Assembly: GCA_030704615.1 (NCBI GenBank)
Contig: CM060731.1
Location: 72,086,756 to 72,150,755, forward strand
Direction: 5' to 3'
Length of the DNA stretch: 64,000 bases
Origin: Takakia lepidozioides
Taxonomy: Eukaryota; Streptophyta; Takakiopsida; Takakiales; Takakiaceae
Made by a program: the position numbers and the translations under genes. How positions within the stretch are numbered: the stretch's first letter is position 1; each line of letters starts with the position of its first letter. Positions 33,521 through 43,399 of the stretch are shown here, piece after piece. A model generated the notes under the pieces. It saw only the letters and a list, made by a program, of their open reading frames with translations. It searched no databases and had not been told where the DNA came from.

Positions 33521-34083
33521 ACCTCTTACCTGTGAGTGCAAGGTAGGAGTTGAGGGTTAGCACTTGTATGATTACCTGTGTGTAAGTAATGCTTAGTTTG
33601 AGAAGCTTAAAAAAAAAAAAAAAAAAAAAAAAACATGCAGGTTTCGATCATCGTTGGTTTTTGGGTATATAGATGGTCCATGGAGGCAGGCTGCATGGCA
33701 AGCAGGGGCAAAGAACTGGTCTCGTTCTACTGGTTGAGGATAGCGTTGGTTCTGGCATGAGGCCGTCGGGGCAGGACGGAGCTATACTGCGGGGAAGCAG
33801 CCTTCGTTTTGGTCGGTGAGGAGACATCATGGTGTAACAGCGATTGGCCGTTCGGAAACTGACCAAGTGCGAGACTTAAAGGGGTACCTGTAATCGAGCA
33901 GATGAGTAGAACTTCCGTGCCTGGAGATGGTCGGGCTGCTCGCCTTAGTTCGATGTGCACCGACTAGAAGCGGTCAGTGAGGTCGTGTGCAGGGTAACTA
34001 CAAGTGCCTCTTACCTTGTCATGCTCCTCGTCACACCCACACAAACGCAGGGAAGAAATGAGGTGGAAGCAGACGTGTATGTG
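33521..34083. other. No gene recognised
   Basis: Contains the A-run at 33609-33632. Open frames show no motifs. Confidence 0.4.
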
Positions 34084-35380
34084 TCAAACTTGGACTGCTT
34101 CCTGGGTTGGGGGATGCTGTCTGCGTTCGTGAATTGTAGATAATGGGTTGCAAGGTGGAGCAATGTTGAGAGATTGGACACGTGCGGTTCCCATGCTCTG
34201 AGTGTCGTGAGCAGTCCCGCACCTGCCCTGCCTCCTGGGTGCCAACACTTTTCGTTTTGTAAGATGAAGCTGACGAGTGGTGCAGGGTACAGAAAGACTT
34301 GGAGATCGAACATGTGACCGTAGCAGTAAAATCTGATTGATTTTCTGAGGCTCCTCTCCAGGCAAAGCACATCTTTCCACTGAAGTTGGGCTGTAGCTTT
34401 TCTTGACGCATGTGGGCACATTGGTAGTTGTCACAGTGGTTGTATCTTCTTTCTTAGCCTGATCAGAGTCTGGCAGTTTCTCTAGCATGTCTGGCTTTTG
34501 CTGCAATTGAACCGTACCAGGAGCAGGAACTCCAAGAGCTTCGAATGTGATTGGTGAGGTTGAGGGGCTGTGGAATGAGCAAGAGATAGGAATACCAAGG
34601 ACCTTGGCGTATTCTGCTGCCTGGTGGTGTCCTGCAGTGTAGCCATTCGTCCATTCATTGAATGCTGGAGGATGAGCAAACATGTGAAACAGCTTTGTAA
34701 CTTGTGCACCTGCCAGAGGAGGGAGCAAGGCCATCAAGAACTGAAGGGATGACTTGCGCTGACTAGAAGCTAGGGTTTGCAAGAGAGCAAACTGCTGCTG
34801 CGAAAGATGGACAGAGCAGAACTGTGAATAGGCTCGCTGGCAGATGGTTTGCTGAGGGGAGCGCCATAACTTAATGACTCTGGCTTCTAGAGAAGCGCCG
34901 AAAGAAGCAGCATATGTGGTCTTGGGAAATGATCAATGCACTGGTCTGATCCAGAAATTTCCCTTCTTGCCTTATCGACATCAGTTCTGCCCAATAACCA
35001 AGCGAGTGTAGCTGTGGCACTTTGAGCATCAATTGAAAGGCTTGTAAGCTGGAATCTGATGCGGCTTGAAGAATCTGACCGTGGAGGAATCAGATAAAAG
35101 GGAGCAGGGAAGGATGACAATTTAGGCATTAATGTGGTGTCATCTGAAACTGCCGGTCCCTTGAAGACAGAAGGGGCCCAGCTCACTACACGACCTGCTC
35201 GGTCTATTTGAACAATCTAGAACTTGAGGGCAACCTGTGCCAACTCCATGTAAAGGCTTACACAATCAGTGATAGCAGATCTGTTGCTGCCACCTTGAAC
35301 AATCAGCACGCATGAAGGGCTGTAAGCGTTCTTGATCAAGCTAGTTAGCTCTGGTGCTTTCCGGGGTTGCATTGTAAGTG
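34084..35380 (-). pseudogene. Fragment of an unidentified gene, frameshifted
   Basis: The minus-strand frames read coherently from 35380 down: NAYSPSCVLIVQGGSNRSAI and YMELAQVALKF, a stop, then IDRAGRVVSWAPSVFKGP, PFYLIPPRSDSSSRIRFQLT and ATLAWLLGRTDVDKARREIS. After a shift come SQQQFALLQTLASSQRKSSL, FLMALLPPLAGAQVTKLFHM and FNEWTNGYTAGHHQAAEYAK. This looks like a real conserved protein, not a transposon, but I cannot name it. It is disabled by at least one stop and one frameshift. It sits between LTR copy 3 and ORF X copy 2, antisense to both, just as the helicase fragment sits between LTR copy 1 and ORF X copy 1. Confidence 0.5.
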
Positions 35381-35639
35381 CTCTTGCTTTTGTTGGGAAT
35401 ATTGGTGCAAAGGATTAAGGCTCGGCATAGCTACGGATCTCGACTGGAGGAGAGCAGGTCACTGGGAACCAAGAGCTGTGGGGGTGCATTTGTAAACACA
35501 ACTGAAATCCTGGGAATTATAGGTCACGCCGCAAGGGAGTCTGTGGTGAGAACTACATGAACACGTTTGGAACCTGTTAAGATAACGTGGGAACAGCTTT
35601 CAATGGCGATAACGTTTTGGTGTTTAAAATAATTATTAA

Positions 35640-36742
35640 AAAAAAGAAAAAAACCCTTTTGATCTAATTTAAATGATTTAGAGCCTAATTGGTCATATCT
35701 TTGTCATATGAGCTCCGTTTGACACAGTTTTTGAGGGGATAGCTGCAGAAAGGGGAAATCTACCTATCTCTGGTTTTAATTTTTTGGACTCTGCTAAAAA
35801 TCTATGGAATTTTTAGAGTGTGAGTGTGCCATGAAAGATCCACAATTCTGTTTCTAGAACCTGTTCTAGTCTATATGAGAGAGAAATCTGTGGATGTCCT
35901 CCTTGTATGGCTGGGGGAAATGAGGATGTAATTGAAGGGCATGTCTCTTCTCTTAGCCTGTGCACACAAGGGGACAAGATTTATGTTTCCCAAGGGGCTC
36001 AGACTGATTTGAGTGGAGAGCAGTTGGGCAAGTTGATTGCATACTGGGAGTCAGACATTAGCAGTAGACAGCAAACTGGTGTAGTTGGCGTTGAGGGCCT
36101 CAATATTGCTTTGGATAGTCAGAACTCTGTTGGAGCCAGCAGTTCTGCAGCTGTAGGTGAAATACCAAAGTGGGTGAAAGCTAGGCTTGGAACACAGCCA
36201 AAGACAGCCCCGGGGACCAAGGTGTTTAGCCACAAGGCCGTGGTGTACTGGAGCAGAGGAGTAGGAGCTACACAAGTTTGTGCAATCAGACATGGTTGCA
36301 GCCGGACACGTTCTACACGGGGCAACCACGAGCGGGGGTTCATTAGCAATGAAAAGTTTGTTCTGCTTGAAGAAGATGCAGTCATTCGCAATGAGGACAC
36401 CCGCAACCGTCTCAAAGCTTTCGAGTTGAGAGACTGTCAGACCCTACCTTTATTTTCTTTAGTGTTCAGTGAGCGGGAGATAGGGGAGTATTGCTTTGTC
36501 TCTACCTGGTAGAAAGAGGAGGAGGGTTGGTTAGAGCGAGCTACTGTAGTTTGGGACAAGGTTAGTGGCAGGTTTCTGGACATAGATATACCTCCTACAC
36601 CTTACCATCATGCAGAGCGAGGCACTTTGAGAGAAGTCTGGCAGTTGATAGCATAGATCAGGATTAGATCTTGCTTGGTCGGGCTTCTATTCTTCCCCTC
36701 CCTCTCTTTACTATTTTCATTACTTTGTACTTGTAGTTGTAG
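35640..36742 (+). repeat. ORF X repeat unit, copy 2
   Basis: Inverted relative to copy 1 at 12697-13830, with similarity along the leader, the ORF and about 80 bases of 3' sequence. Outside these limits the two loci differ. Confidence 0.8.
35907..36656 (+). pseudogene. ORF X copy 2, unrecognised protein, one stop
   Basis: The ATG at 35907 opens a frame of 201 codons ending at TAG 36510-36512. Reading through this stop, the same frame continues as KEEEGWLERATVVWDKVSG and LDIDIPPTPYHHAERGTLRE to a second stop at 36654-36656, for a total of 249 codons. Copy 1 has CAG at the first stop. Segments in order: acidic start (GGNEDVIEGHV), SGEQLGKLIAYWESDISSRQ, a Ser/Ala linker, PKWVKARLGTQPKT, KVFSHKAVVYWSRGVGATQV, HERGFISNEKFVLLEEDAVI and RNRLKAFELRDC. 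No signal peptide, membrane segment or known catalytic motif is visible. Function unknown; the repeated, leader-bearing structure suggests a transposon-borne gene. Confidence 0.75.
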
Positions 36743-37268
36743 CACACACAAGAGGTCCGTTTGGGTTCATGGTCTGTCAAATCCTCCATGGGTCATGACA
36801 CAAGGTTGATGACAATGTGGTGAGGGCACCTTCTTCTTCGACCTAATTCAACCTGTTTTGCCCTCTCATCAGACTCGGCCCTGAATTTGCAGCACGGAGC
36901 AGAGCTCGTATGAGTTTTTTTTACAGATCCTTCACGATGGTGGGACAATCGCAATCGCAAGGTGTGGCTTTTTCTTAATGTAGGATGTGAAGAAGTTTGT
37001 CCATCCTGCAAATGTGGGCTTTTGGCTCCTGTTAGTACCATGATTTGGTATTCTTCCTGATGTTTACAAGGTTCTTGGGAGAGTCAGCTTGGTCTTAGCA
37101 GGTCGTGTTTCAATCTCTGCTCGCTTAGCTGTACCATGGTGGTTCTCATGGACCAATCCGACTTTTTTTTTCCCCCTCATGCACTAAGCCCCACTAAGCC
37201 CTATCGATGCTATGCACTTAAGTCCTCGCTGATGTTTACAAGGTTCTTGGGAGAGTCAGCTTGGTCCA
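36743..37268 (+). pseudogene. Degenerate copy of the PPR-associated WWD exon
   Basis: At about 36866-36970 the plus strand resembles the better copies at 38510-38720 and 39450-39660: CTCATCAGACTCGGCCCTGAA, then DP-S-WWDNRNRKV at about 36927-36961. The rest is unrecognisable. Confidence 0.45.
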
Positions 37269-38290
37269 GGGTATGCACGGCAGGGACGTGGGATGGAGGC
37301 TTTGGAGACCTATGAGCAAAGGATGGGGGAAACACATCATGTTTGTGTGCATTTGCAATGCTTGTGCAAGCCTCGCAGCCCTGGAGAAGGGCAAGTCTGA
37401 ACACTGCCTTGGCAGCTTTGGAAAAGGGGAAAGAGGTCCATGGCGTCATCTTCAGAGCTGGAATTGTATGAGATGTCATTCTGAACAATACCCTGGTGAA
37501 CATGTTTGCCAAATGTGGGTGCATCTAGAATGGAAAGGGAGTGTTTGACACTATGGCTGAACGAGATGTGGTGTCGTGGAGTGCGATGCTTGCAGGGTAT
37601 GCATGGCAGGGACGTGGGATGGAAGCTTTGGAGAGCTATGAGAAAATGATGGGGGAAGCACATCATGTTTGTGTGCATTTGCAATGTGCGTGCAAGCCTG
37701 GCAGCCTTGGAGACGGGCAAAAGATGCATAGGGATATCATCAAAGTTGGAATTGTGCCAAATGTCAATCTGAACATTGCCCTGGCAACTTTGGAAATGGG
37801 GAAAGAGGTGCATGGCGACATCTTCAGAGCTGGAATTGTACCAGATGACATTCTGAACAATACCCTGGTGGACATGTTTGCAAAATGTGGGGGTATCTAG
37901 GATGCAAAGGGAGTGTTCGACACTATGGCTGAACGACATGTGGTGTCATGGAGTGCGATATGATGTGCTTGCAGGGTATGCATAGCAGGGATGTGGAATG
38001 GAGGCTTTGGAGAGCTATGAGCAAATGATGGGGGAAGCACATCATGTTTGTGTGCATTTGCAATGCTTGTGCAAGCCTGGTAGCCGGCCTGGAGAAGGGC
38101 AAAGAGATGCATGGGGATATCATCAAAGCTGGAATTGTACCAAATGTCAATCTGAACACTGCCCTGGCAGCTTTGGAAAAGGGGAAAGAGGTCCACATGG
38201 CGACATCTTCAGAGCTGGAATTGTACCAAGGTGAATGCTTGTCAGATTACCAGATGCAAAGAGGTGCATGGTTGCATCGCCAAAGGCAGC
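37269..38290 (+). pseudogene. Tandem array of decayed PPR units
   Basis: Three duplicated units start at about 37269, 37596 and 37975 with GGTATGCA-GGCAGGGA-GTGG. Each encodes PPR pieces: MEALESYEKMMGE, KMHRDIIKVGIVPNVNL, KEVHGDIFRAGIVPDDIL, NTLVDMFAKCGG and MFDTMAERDVVSWSAMLAGY. The longest open stretch is 37541-37900. Stops (for example after GGI at 37898), frameshifts and lost helices break every unit. The pieces match the PLS class of the gene at 1-1450. The near-identical units indicate recent local duplication of an already dead gene. Confidence 0.85.
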
Positions 38291-38393
38291 AGCTGCAGTG
38301 GAACAGTTGATAAAGTCAGGCACCTCAACCACGACCACAGCTTCTGGAAGAGGATCAAGAGAGGGAGTCCAAAATGCCTCTTCTGGCACTTAT

Positions 38394-38790
38394 GGGCATA
38401 AGTGCATCAAGATGAAAGGCCTTGAAGCTAGAAAGCAGCTGCACACTCGCATTATAAAATCAGGCACTGCTAATGAAGGCACCTTCTCCAACACATTTCA
38501 CCCTATTTTTCCTTCTTATCAGAATCGGCCCTAAATTTCCATGTTGAATTCTGCAAGTTAGCTGGTTGAGTGAATCTTTGTTTGGGGTGACTTTGACATG
38601 ATATTGCCAATGTGACAACAAGAAAGTATCCAAAAACAGGTAACAGACATGAGAAGAAGCTGTGGGATGAACACTTTTCTGACCCCAGTAACTGGTGGGA
38701 CAACCGAGGCAAAAAGGTGAATGCCTGTTAGATTACAGAGTGTAGCAGATGCAATTGACCATAGGAACTAGTGTGATAAGTTGAGTTGGG
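38394..38790 (+). pseudogene. PPR piece followed by WWD (OSB-like PDF) motif, copy A
   Basis: The frame ending at 38534 carries GLEARKQLHTRIIKSGT, the start of a PPR repeat. At 38653-38730 another frame reads KKLWDEHFSDPSNWWDNRGK followed by KVNAC and a stop. The LW-x-FxDPSxWWDNR pattern is that of the PDF-type motif in plant organellar single-stranded-DNA-binding (OSB) proteins and a few PPR proteins, where it is followed by PDFKHK. Here that end is lost. The segment from GGCACTGCTAATGAAGGC to GGAACTAGTGTGATAAGT is duplicated at 39413-39725. Confidence 0.6.
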
Positions 38791-39069
38791 TGCAATTGCA
38801 CTCTCCCTTTCCTCTCTGCTTCTATTTGTTATTCAAAGGTAGGATTCCTACCCTTAGTTTAAATTTCAGTCTGGGGCCGAGAGTGGGTAGACCCTTGAGG
38901 TCATCCATGATGTCCTCCCCCATGTCACGGACTGGAAACAAGTCCAGGGAAGTTTTCTGTCTAACTTCATTTTCATCAGACAATTTTCTGGAAACGGACA
39001 TGGCTTTGGACACTACAGCCTCTAAGTCAGTAGGGTTGGGGCATTTGCTGGAACAATTCTAAAAGGTGA

Positions 39070-39366
39070 ATGTCTGTCAGATTACCAGATGTCATTTTGA
39101 ACACTGCCCTTGCCCTAGTGGACATGTATGCCAAATGTGGGTGCATCGAGGATGCCAAGGGAGTGTTCAACACTATGGCTGAACGAGATGTGGTGTCGTG
39201 GAGTGCGATGCTTGTAGGGTGTGCACAGCAAGGGCATGGGATGGAGGCTTTGGAGACCTATGAGCAAATGATGGGGGAAGGGGTAAAGCCCAACCGCATC
39301 ACGTTTGTGTGCAAGCTCCAGATTACCTATGATTCCCTGTGGATCTCTACCAACCTGCATGGGTAG
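39070..39366 (+). pseudogene. PPR fragment, best-preserved unit
   Basis: Encodes ALVDMYAKCGCIEDAKGVFN, TMAERDVVSWSAMLVGCAQQ and GMEALETYEQMMGEGVKPNR followed by ITFVC: one S-P-L set of PPR repeats without a stop. It then runs into unrelated sequence ending at 39366. This unit shows what the ancestor of the 37.3-38.2 kb array looked like. Both ends are truncated. Confidence 0.85.
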
Positions 39367-39412
39367 ATGGTCAACTAGAAGCTGCAATAGCAGCGACACA
39401 ATTAATAAAATC

Positions 39413-39735
39413 AGGCACTGCTAATGAAGGCACCTTCTTCAACATATTCCACCCTATTTTTCCAACTTATCAGAATCGGCCATGTTGAATTCTGCAAGTT
39501 AGCTGGTTGAGTGAACCTTTGATAGTTTGGAGTGACTGACATGATACTGCCAATGTGACAACAGAAAGTATCCAGAAACAAGTAACAGAGATAAGGAGAA
39601 GGTGTGGAATGAACACTTTTTTGACCCCAGTCAATGGTGGGACGATCGAGGCAAGAAGGTGAATGCCTGTTGGATTATAGAGAGTAGCAGATGCAATTGA
39701 GCATAGGAACTAGTGTGATAAGTAGGGTTGGGGTG
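39413..39735 (+). pseudogene. WWD (OSB-like PDF) motif, copy B
   Basis: A direct repeat of 38462-38770 with scattered changes: the same GGCACTGCTAATGAAGGC start and a WNEHFFDPSQWWDDRGKKVN equivalent at about 39600-39665. A shorter third echo lies at 39866-39930 (GATGCAATTGAGCATAGGAA). The DNA-binding PDF end is again missing. Confidence 0.55.
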
Positions 39736-40435
39736 TTTGCTGGAACTAGGCTGTCATTGTCAGCTGCTAGCAGCAAGCCAAAGATGAATGCATGATTTGT
39801 AGGGTGACATACCCTATTGCTGAAATCTGGCCCTCTTGGATGAATCTGGACCTTCAGCTATCCATGGATTACAAAGAGTAGTAGATGCAATTGAGCATAG
39901 GAACTAGAGTGATAAGTTAAGTTGGGTGTTTCCTAGAACAAATGTAGGCCGTCATTGTCAGCTACTAGCAGCAAGGCAAGGATGTATGCATGGTTTGTGC
40001 AGAGGCATGGATAGCTGAAGGAGTAGGGATGGATTGTGGGTCCAGATTCATCCAAGAGGGCCAGATTTCAAGCATAAGGTTACCTATGATTCCCTGTGGA
40101 GACGTAGTGTAGATATAGTATGTCACCCTTTATCATGGCTGGATTTTGTTGACTCTGTTCCAACACTTACTGCCTTGGATTCTATTCTGTTTTTTGAATG
40201 GTGAACCTTCAAGAATATTTGGATTTGCAGATTCACTTCGAATGTATGGGAATTGTAGGAGAATTATATGGGAATGCATGAATCACTTACACACCACTCT
40301 GTCAGTGGTATATATAAGACTGTGACAGTATGCAAGAGTGGTTGTACTCCTCCAGATGTAGCCCCAATCACTTACATACCACTCTAGTAATAATTCAAAA
40401 ACATGGTTCCTTCTTGGTGGGACGCAGATGACTTA
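39736..40435. other. No gene recognised; duplicated short segments
   Basis: Contains repeats of AGATGCAATTGAGCATAGG, CAGCTACTAGCAGCAAG and AGGTTACCTATGATTCCCTG sequences shared with the PPR cluster to the left. No open gene. Confidence 0.45.
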
Positions 40436-40592
40436 GTCAGTGGTTTTAGCACACAACCTAACCACTACATCAATACTGGTAGAACCACTTCGTCAGTGGT
40501 TTTAGCACACAACCTAACCACTACATTGATACTGGTAGAACCACTCAGTAAGTGGTTTTAGCACACATCAATACAATTAGAACCACACATTC
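40436..40592 (+). repeat. 56-bp tandem repeat
   Basis: Units GTCAGTGGTTTTAGCACACA...ACTGGTAGAACCACT start at 40436 and 40492, with a shortened third unit to about 40592. Diverged CAGTGG/CCACT pieces extend left to 40300. Confidence 0.75.
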
Positions 40593-40705
40593 AATGATAA
40601 TATACATTGTTTATTCTTGAATCATGACCATTAGAGTCATTTAAGTCTCACTCACAGAGTTGTTTGTGAAGTCATTGCATTTTTCAGCACATCCCTAAAA
40701 TAGGG

Positions 40706-40802
40706 CACGTGCTCATCTGCAATATTGCCACGTGTCCAGATAATGGAGCCCATAATCGTCTAACTGGATTCGGCTACGTGTCCGTATGGATATGGACACG
40801 TG
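40706..40802. promoter_or_regulatory. Cluster of G-box/ABRE-like sites
   Basis: Three CACGTG palindromes at 40706-40711, 40729-40734 and 40797-40802 and a TACGTG at 40775-40780. Three of these read ACGTGTCC, which contains the ACGTGTC core of abscisic-acid response elements. They lie about 150-250 bases upstream of the SWIM-finger frame. Further GACACGT words follow at 40898-40970. Function is inferred from motif density only; the sites could also be transposon subterminal repeats. Confidence 0.4.
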
Positions 40803-40958
40803 TCCGTCCATTGTTAAGTATGATCGACGGAGTTGCTGCGTCCACGTCGCATACGGTGGAAGTGGTCTATGTTCTGAAGTGGTTAGTTTACCATTGTGAC
40901 ACGTCAGACGTGACTTGGCTTACCATTGTGACATGTCATAAGTGATTAGTTTACCACT

Positions 40959-41615
40959 GTGACACGTAAGCGAACAGCTAGACTCGGAGGCAAGGATTGC
41001 AATTGGGCTTGTTGCACGTGCCCATGGGCAATGAAGGGAAACTTATGCAAGCATCAGGTCTGTGTCATGAAGATGCTTCACCCTGACCTGCAGGATGGCC
41101 TCCTTGTGCGCGCTTGTGGCACGGCGCTGGGAGCCATTCATGGAGGATTACCTAACTTGCTCTTGGGCAATGGTGCCGGCGTGAACGATGAATCCAATCA
41201 GTTCATGGAAAGACATCCTCCGGACGACTTCCCCTACGACGAGGCACCTCTAGAGGACTCAACCTCTATGGAACAAGAATTCGCGGACATACTTCGCATT
41301 GTAGGTGATGACAAATACCTGGAGGCACATGCCCGATCTGTTCTTCGTATCTGCAGAGGGTAGCTTATTGATATCCTGGCGAAAAGTACGGCTGGAATGT
41401 TGCACCCTGCGGCAGCGAAGGCTTTCCGTCCTCTGAATGACAACAACAACATGTCTCTGAAAAGGAGACGAGATTTCGTGAAGGCCTGGAAAACCCGGCC
41501 TAGGGTTTTGCGGAGAACCACCAAGAGGGTGTCTGCACCTGCACCCGCAGCACATATATACTCGAAAATTCGCAAGGTTTCAGGTCGTGTAGGTGTCACC
41601 AAGAAAACAATATAA
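40959..41615 (+). pseudogene. SWIM zinc-finger protein fragment (MULE/FAR1-like transposase origin)
   Basis: The frame at 40959-41363 has a SWIM zinc finger, CTCPWAMKGNLCKHQVCVMK, which fits CxCx(n)CxH, close to its start. It is followed by HPDLQDGLLVRACGTALG and a long acidic tail (PPDDFPYDEAPLEDSTSMEQ). After a stop at 41361-41363 a basic tail continues in a neighbouring frame (KRRRDFVKAWKTRPRVLRR) to 41615. SWIM fingers close the C-terminal part of MuDR-type transposases and FAR1-like factors. The DDE catalytic part is absent, so this is the 3' remnant of such a gene. Confidence 0.65.
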
Positions 41616-41729
41616 TTCTGCAATTGGTAGCATTGTCTTTTTCTGAAATACAAGTCCGTCAGTCTGGTGGCATGCGCACACAACATTGAGTCCACTTTCA
41701 TGTGCACATTAACAGTACTCATCTACAGT

Positions 41730-42250
41730 CTCCACAATCCCAGCAGACCCAAACTCCCATCACGCGGCTGCAGAGTCCCCCAATGGACTCCTGCACAGTC
41801 TCCCAACAGACTCCTCCACAGTATCCCAACTGACTCCCATGCAGTCTCCCAACGGACTCACGCACAGTCTCCCAACGGACTCACGCACAGTCTCCCAATA
41901 GACTCACAGTCAACAGATTGCGCACGTCAGTAAGCCAGTCTGTTGGTCAGTTTGCTACCCAGTTCGCTGTCTACTCCGAACGTCTGCTCACCACACTGCC
42001 ACCTCATCCCTGCAACTCTCCCAGCAGACTGCTGGACAGACTAAGTCTCAAGCAGACTCATCCACAACAGTGGACTCAAAATGGACAGGCTCCCAGTGGA
42101 CTACCTCCCTAACGACTCATGCCAATCCAGCATCCCAGCGGACTCATGGACATGGTGCCTACCAGACTAGGTACCAGACTAGGTACCAGACCTACCAATC
42201 CCATCCTCGGCAGCATACTGCTCGCACATTCAAGCTCAGCAGACTCGGGT
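41730..42250 (+). repeat. CAGACT-rich degenerate repeat tract 2
   Basis: Repeats of CAGTCTCCCAACGGACTCACG (21-22 bp, three to four near-copies at 41808-41905), then CAGCAGACTGCTGGACAGACT, CAAGCAGACTC and TACCAGACTAGG (twice, 42170-42190). It uses the same CAGACT vocabulary as tracts 1 and 3. One plus frame reads TRYQTRYQTYQ. No gene is evident. Confidence 0.6.
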
Positions 42251-43000
42251 GCACAATGCATGAAAAAATTGAGACCATTGTGTCCATTGAGTTTAGTGAC
42301 AACATTACAAAACATGCCAGCACCCACAGTACACAAAAGTGCTCATCAATCACCACTGGAATAGTAAGCGAAAAGACTCGCATTTTTTTATTTTGGTACA
42401 CAGACTTCACAGGACAAGTACATCATACTCATGAGAGCAGTTTCTCTAGATTGTCCAACCCCCGCACGATATACTGGGCACACCGCATTCACTGCCCAAG
42501 TGCAAACTTGAAAGTAAACCAGTCATTCGTAAAAGGTGTTCCTCTATCTGGCTTTGCAGTTTTAGAGACATTTCCTCTGACTTTTGCCCACTCATAAAAC
42601 ACTTGAATGAATGACATGACGTAAAAGCCACACTCCTAGCTGAATGGTTGCTGGGGCACATTGGGACTGAGATGCTTGGACAATCTCGTGCCACTCCGGT
42701 GAGTCCATCGAGTACCCTAAGCACCCAGCATGAAGCTTCCGAATCCACCCTAGAACAAAGGGACAACTATGCATGTCCCTGATAGAGTTCAAGTGAGTGT
42801 AACAACCCTTGCGGAGGTCGCACTAGAGGAAAAACGCGGAATAACCACTCTGGCAACCACTCATTTTGAGTGGGAAAAGATACCCAACCACTCTGGCCCC
42901 AGAGTGGACCCGTGGGTCATCAAATGGATTGCGTACCAGTAGTGTGTTAGCACACGGCCAGTGAGGTCCCATATAAGCCAGTCCACTCTACGACCACTCA
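42251..43000. other. Unrecognised; possible decayed ORF
   Basis: A plus frame to 42597 (EKTRIFLFWYTDFTGQVHHT) and minus frames at 42446-42792 (LGWIRKLHAGCLGYSMDSPE) both look somewhat coding-like, but neither matches a family I know. Short palindromes CCACTCATTTTGAGTGG at 42858-42874 and CCACTCTGGCCCCAGAGTGG at 42888-42907 suggest a small inverted-repeat element. Confidence 0.3.
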
Positions 43001-43075
43001 TCTTGCCTTTCCCCATGACAAGTCTTGTCTTCCCCCATGGCAAGTCTTGCCTTCCCCCATGGCAAGTCTTGCCTC
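43001..43075 (+). repeat. 22-bp tandem repeat
   Basis: A little over three units of TCTTGCCTTCCCCCATGGCA plus AG, starting at 43001, 43023 and 43045. Confidence 0.85.
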
Positions 43076-43399
43076 CAGATTTCCATGGTATGCCTCAATG
43101 CTGGCGTTTGTGTCTTGGCTGAATGTTGTCCAGCCACCAGTCATTAATATTGTTCAACGACCTGTCATTCCTCAGCTTTAAACACTTGTCACCCCTCCTA
43201 TTTGTGCCTACCACTTGCTGTTAATCATAGTCCAGCCAGAGTTGATCTCTCTATTGATGAAGATGACAACTTTAATGCGGAAGATGAGAGAATACATTAT
43301 GGTCCTCCAACCAGCCCACATTCTGGAGTTTGACGATCAACTGAGCCCGAAGGCCATCTTGGAAGTTACAACAATCTCTTAGTTATCTATTTGGCGGCC

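Noticed and set aside
34031-34421. Additional minus-strand frames overlapping the unidentified gene fragment
   Set aside because: Alternative phases of the same sequence; the longer 34084-34782 frame is the coherent one.
38781-39062. 93-codon frame between PPR copies
   Set aside because: No motif, with an overlapping frame on the other strand. Composition looks like chance.
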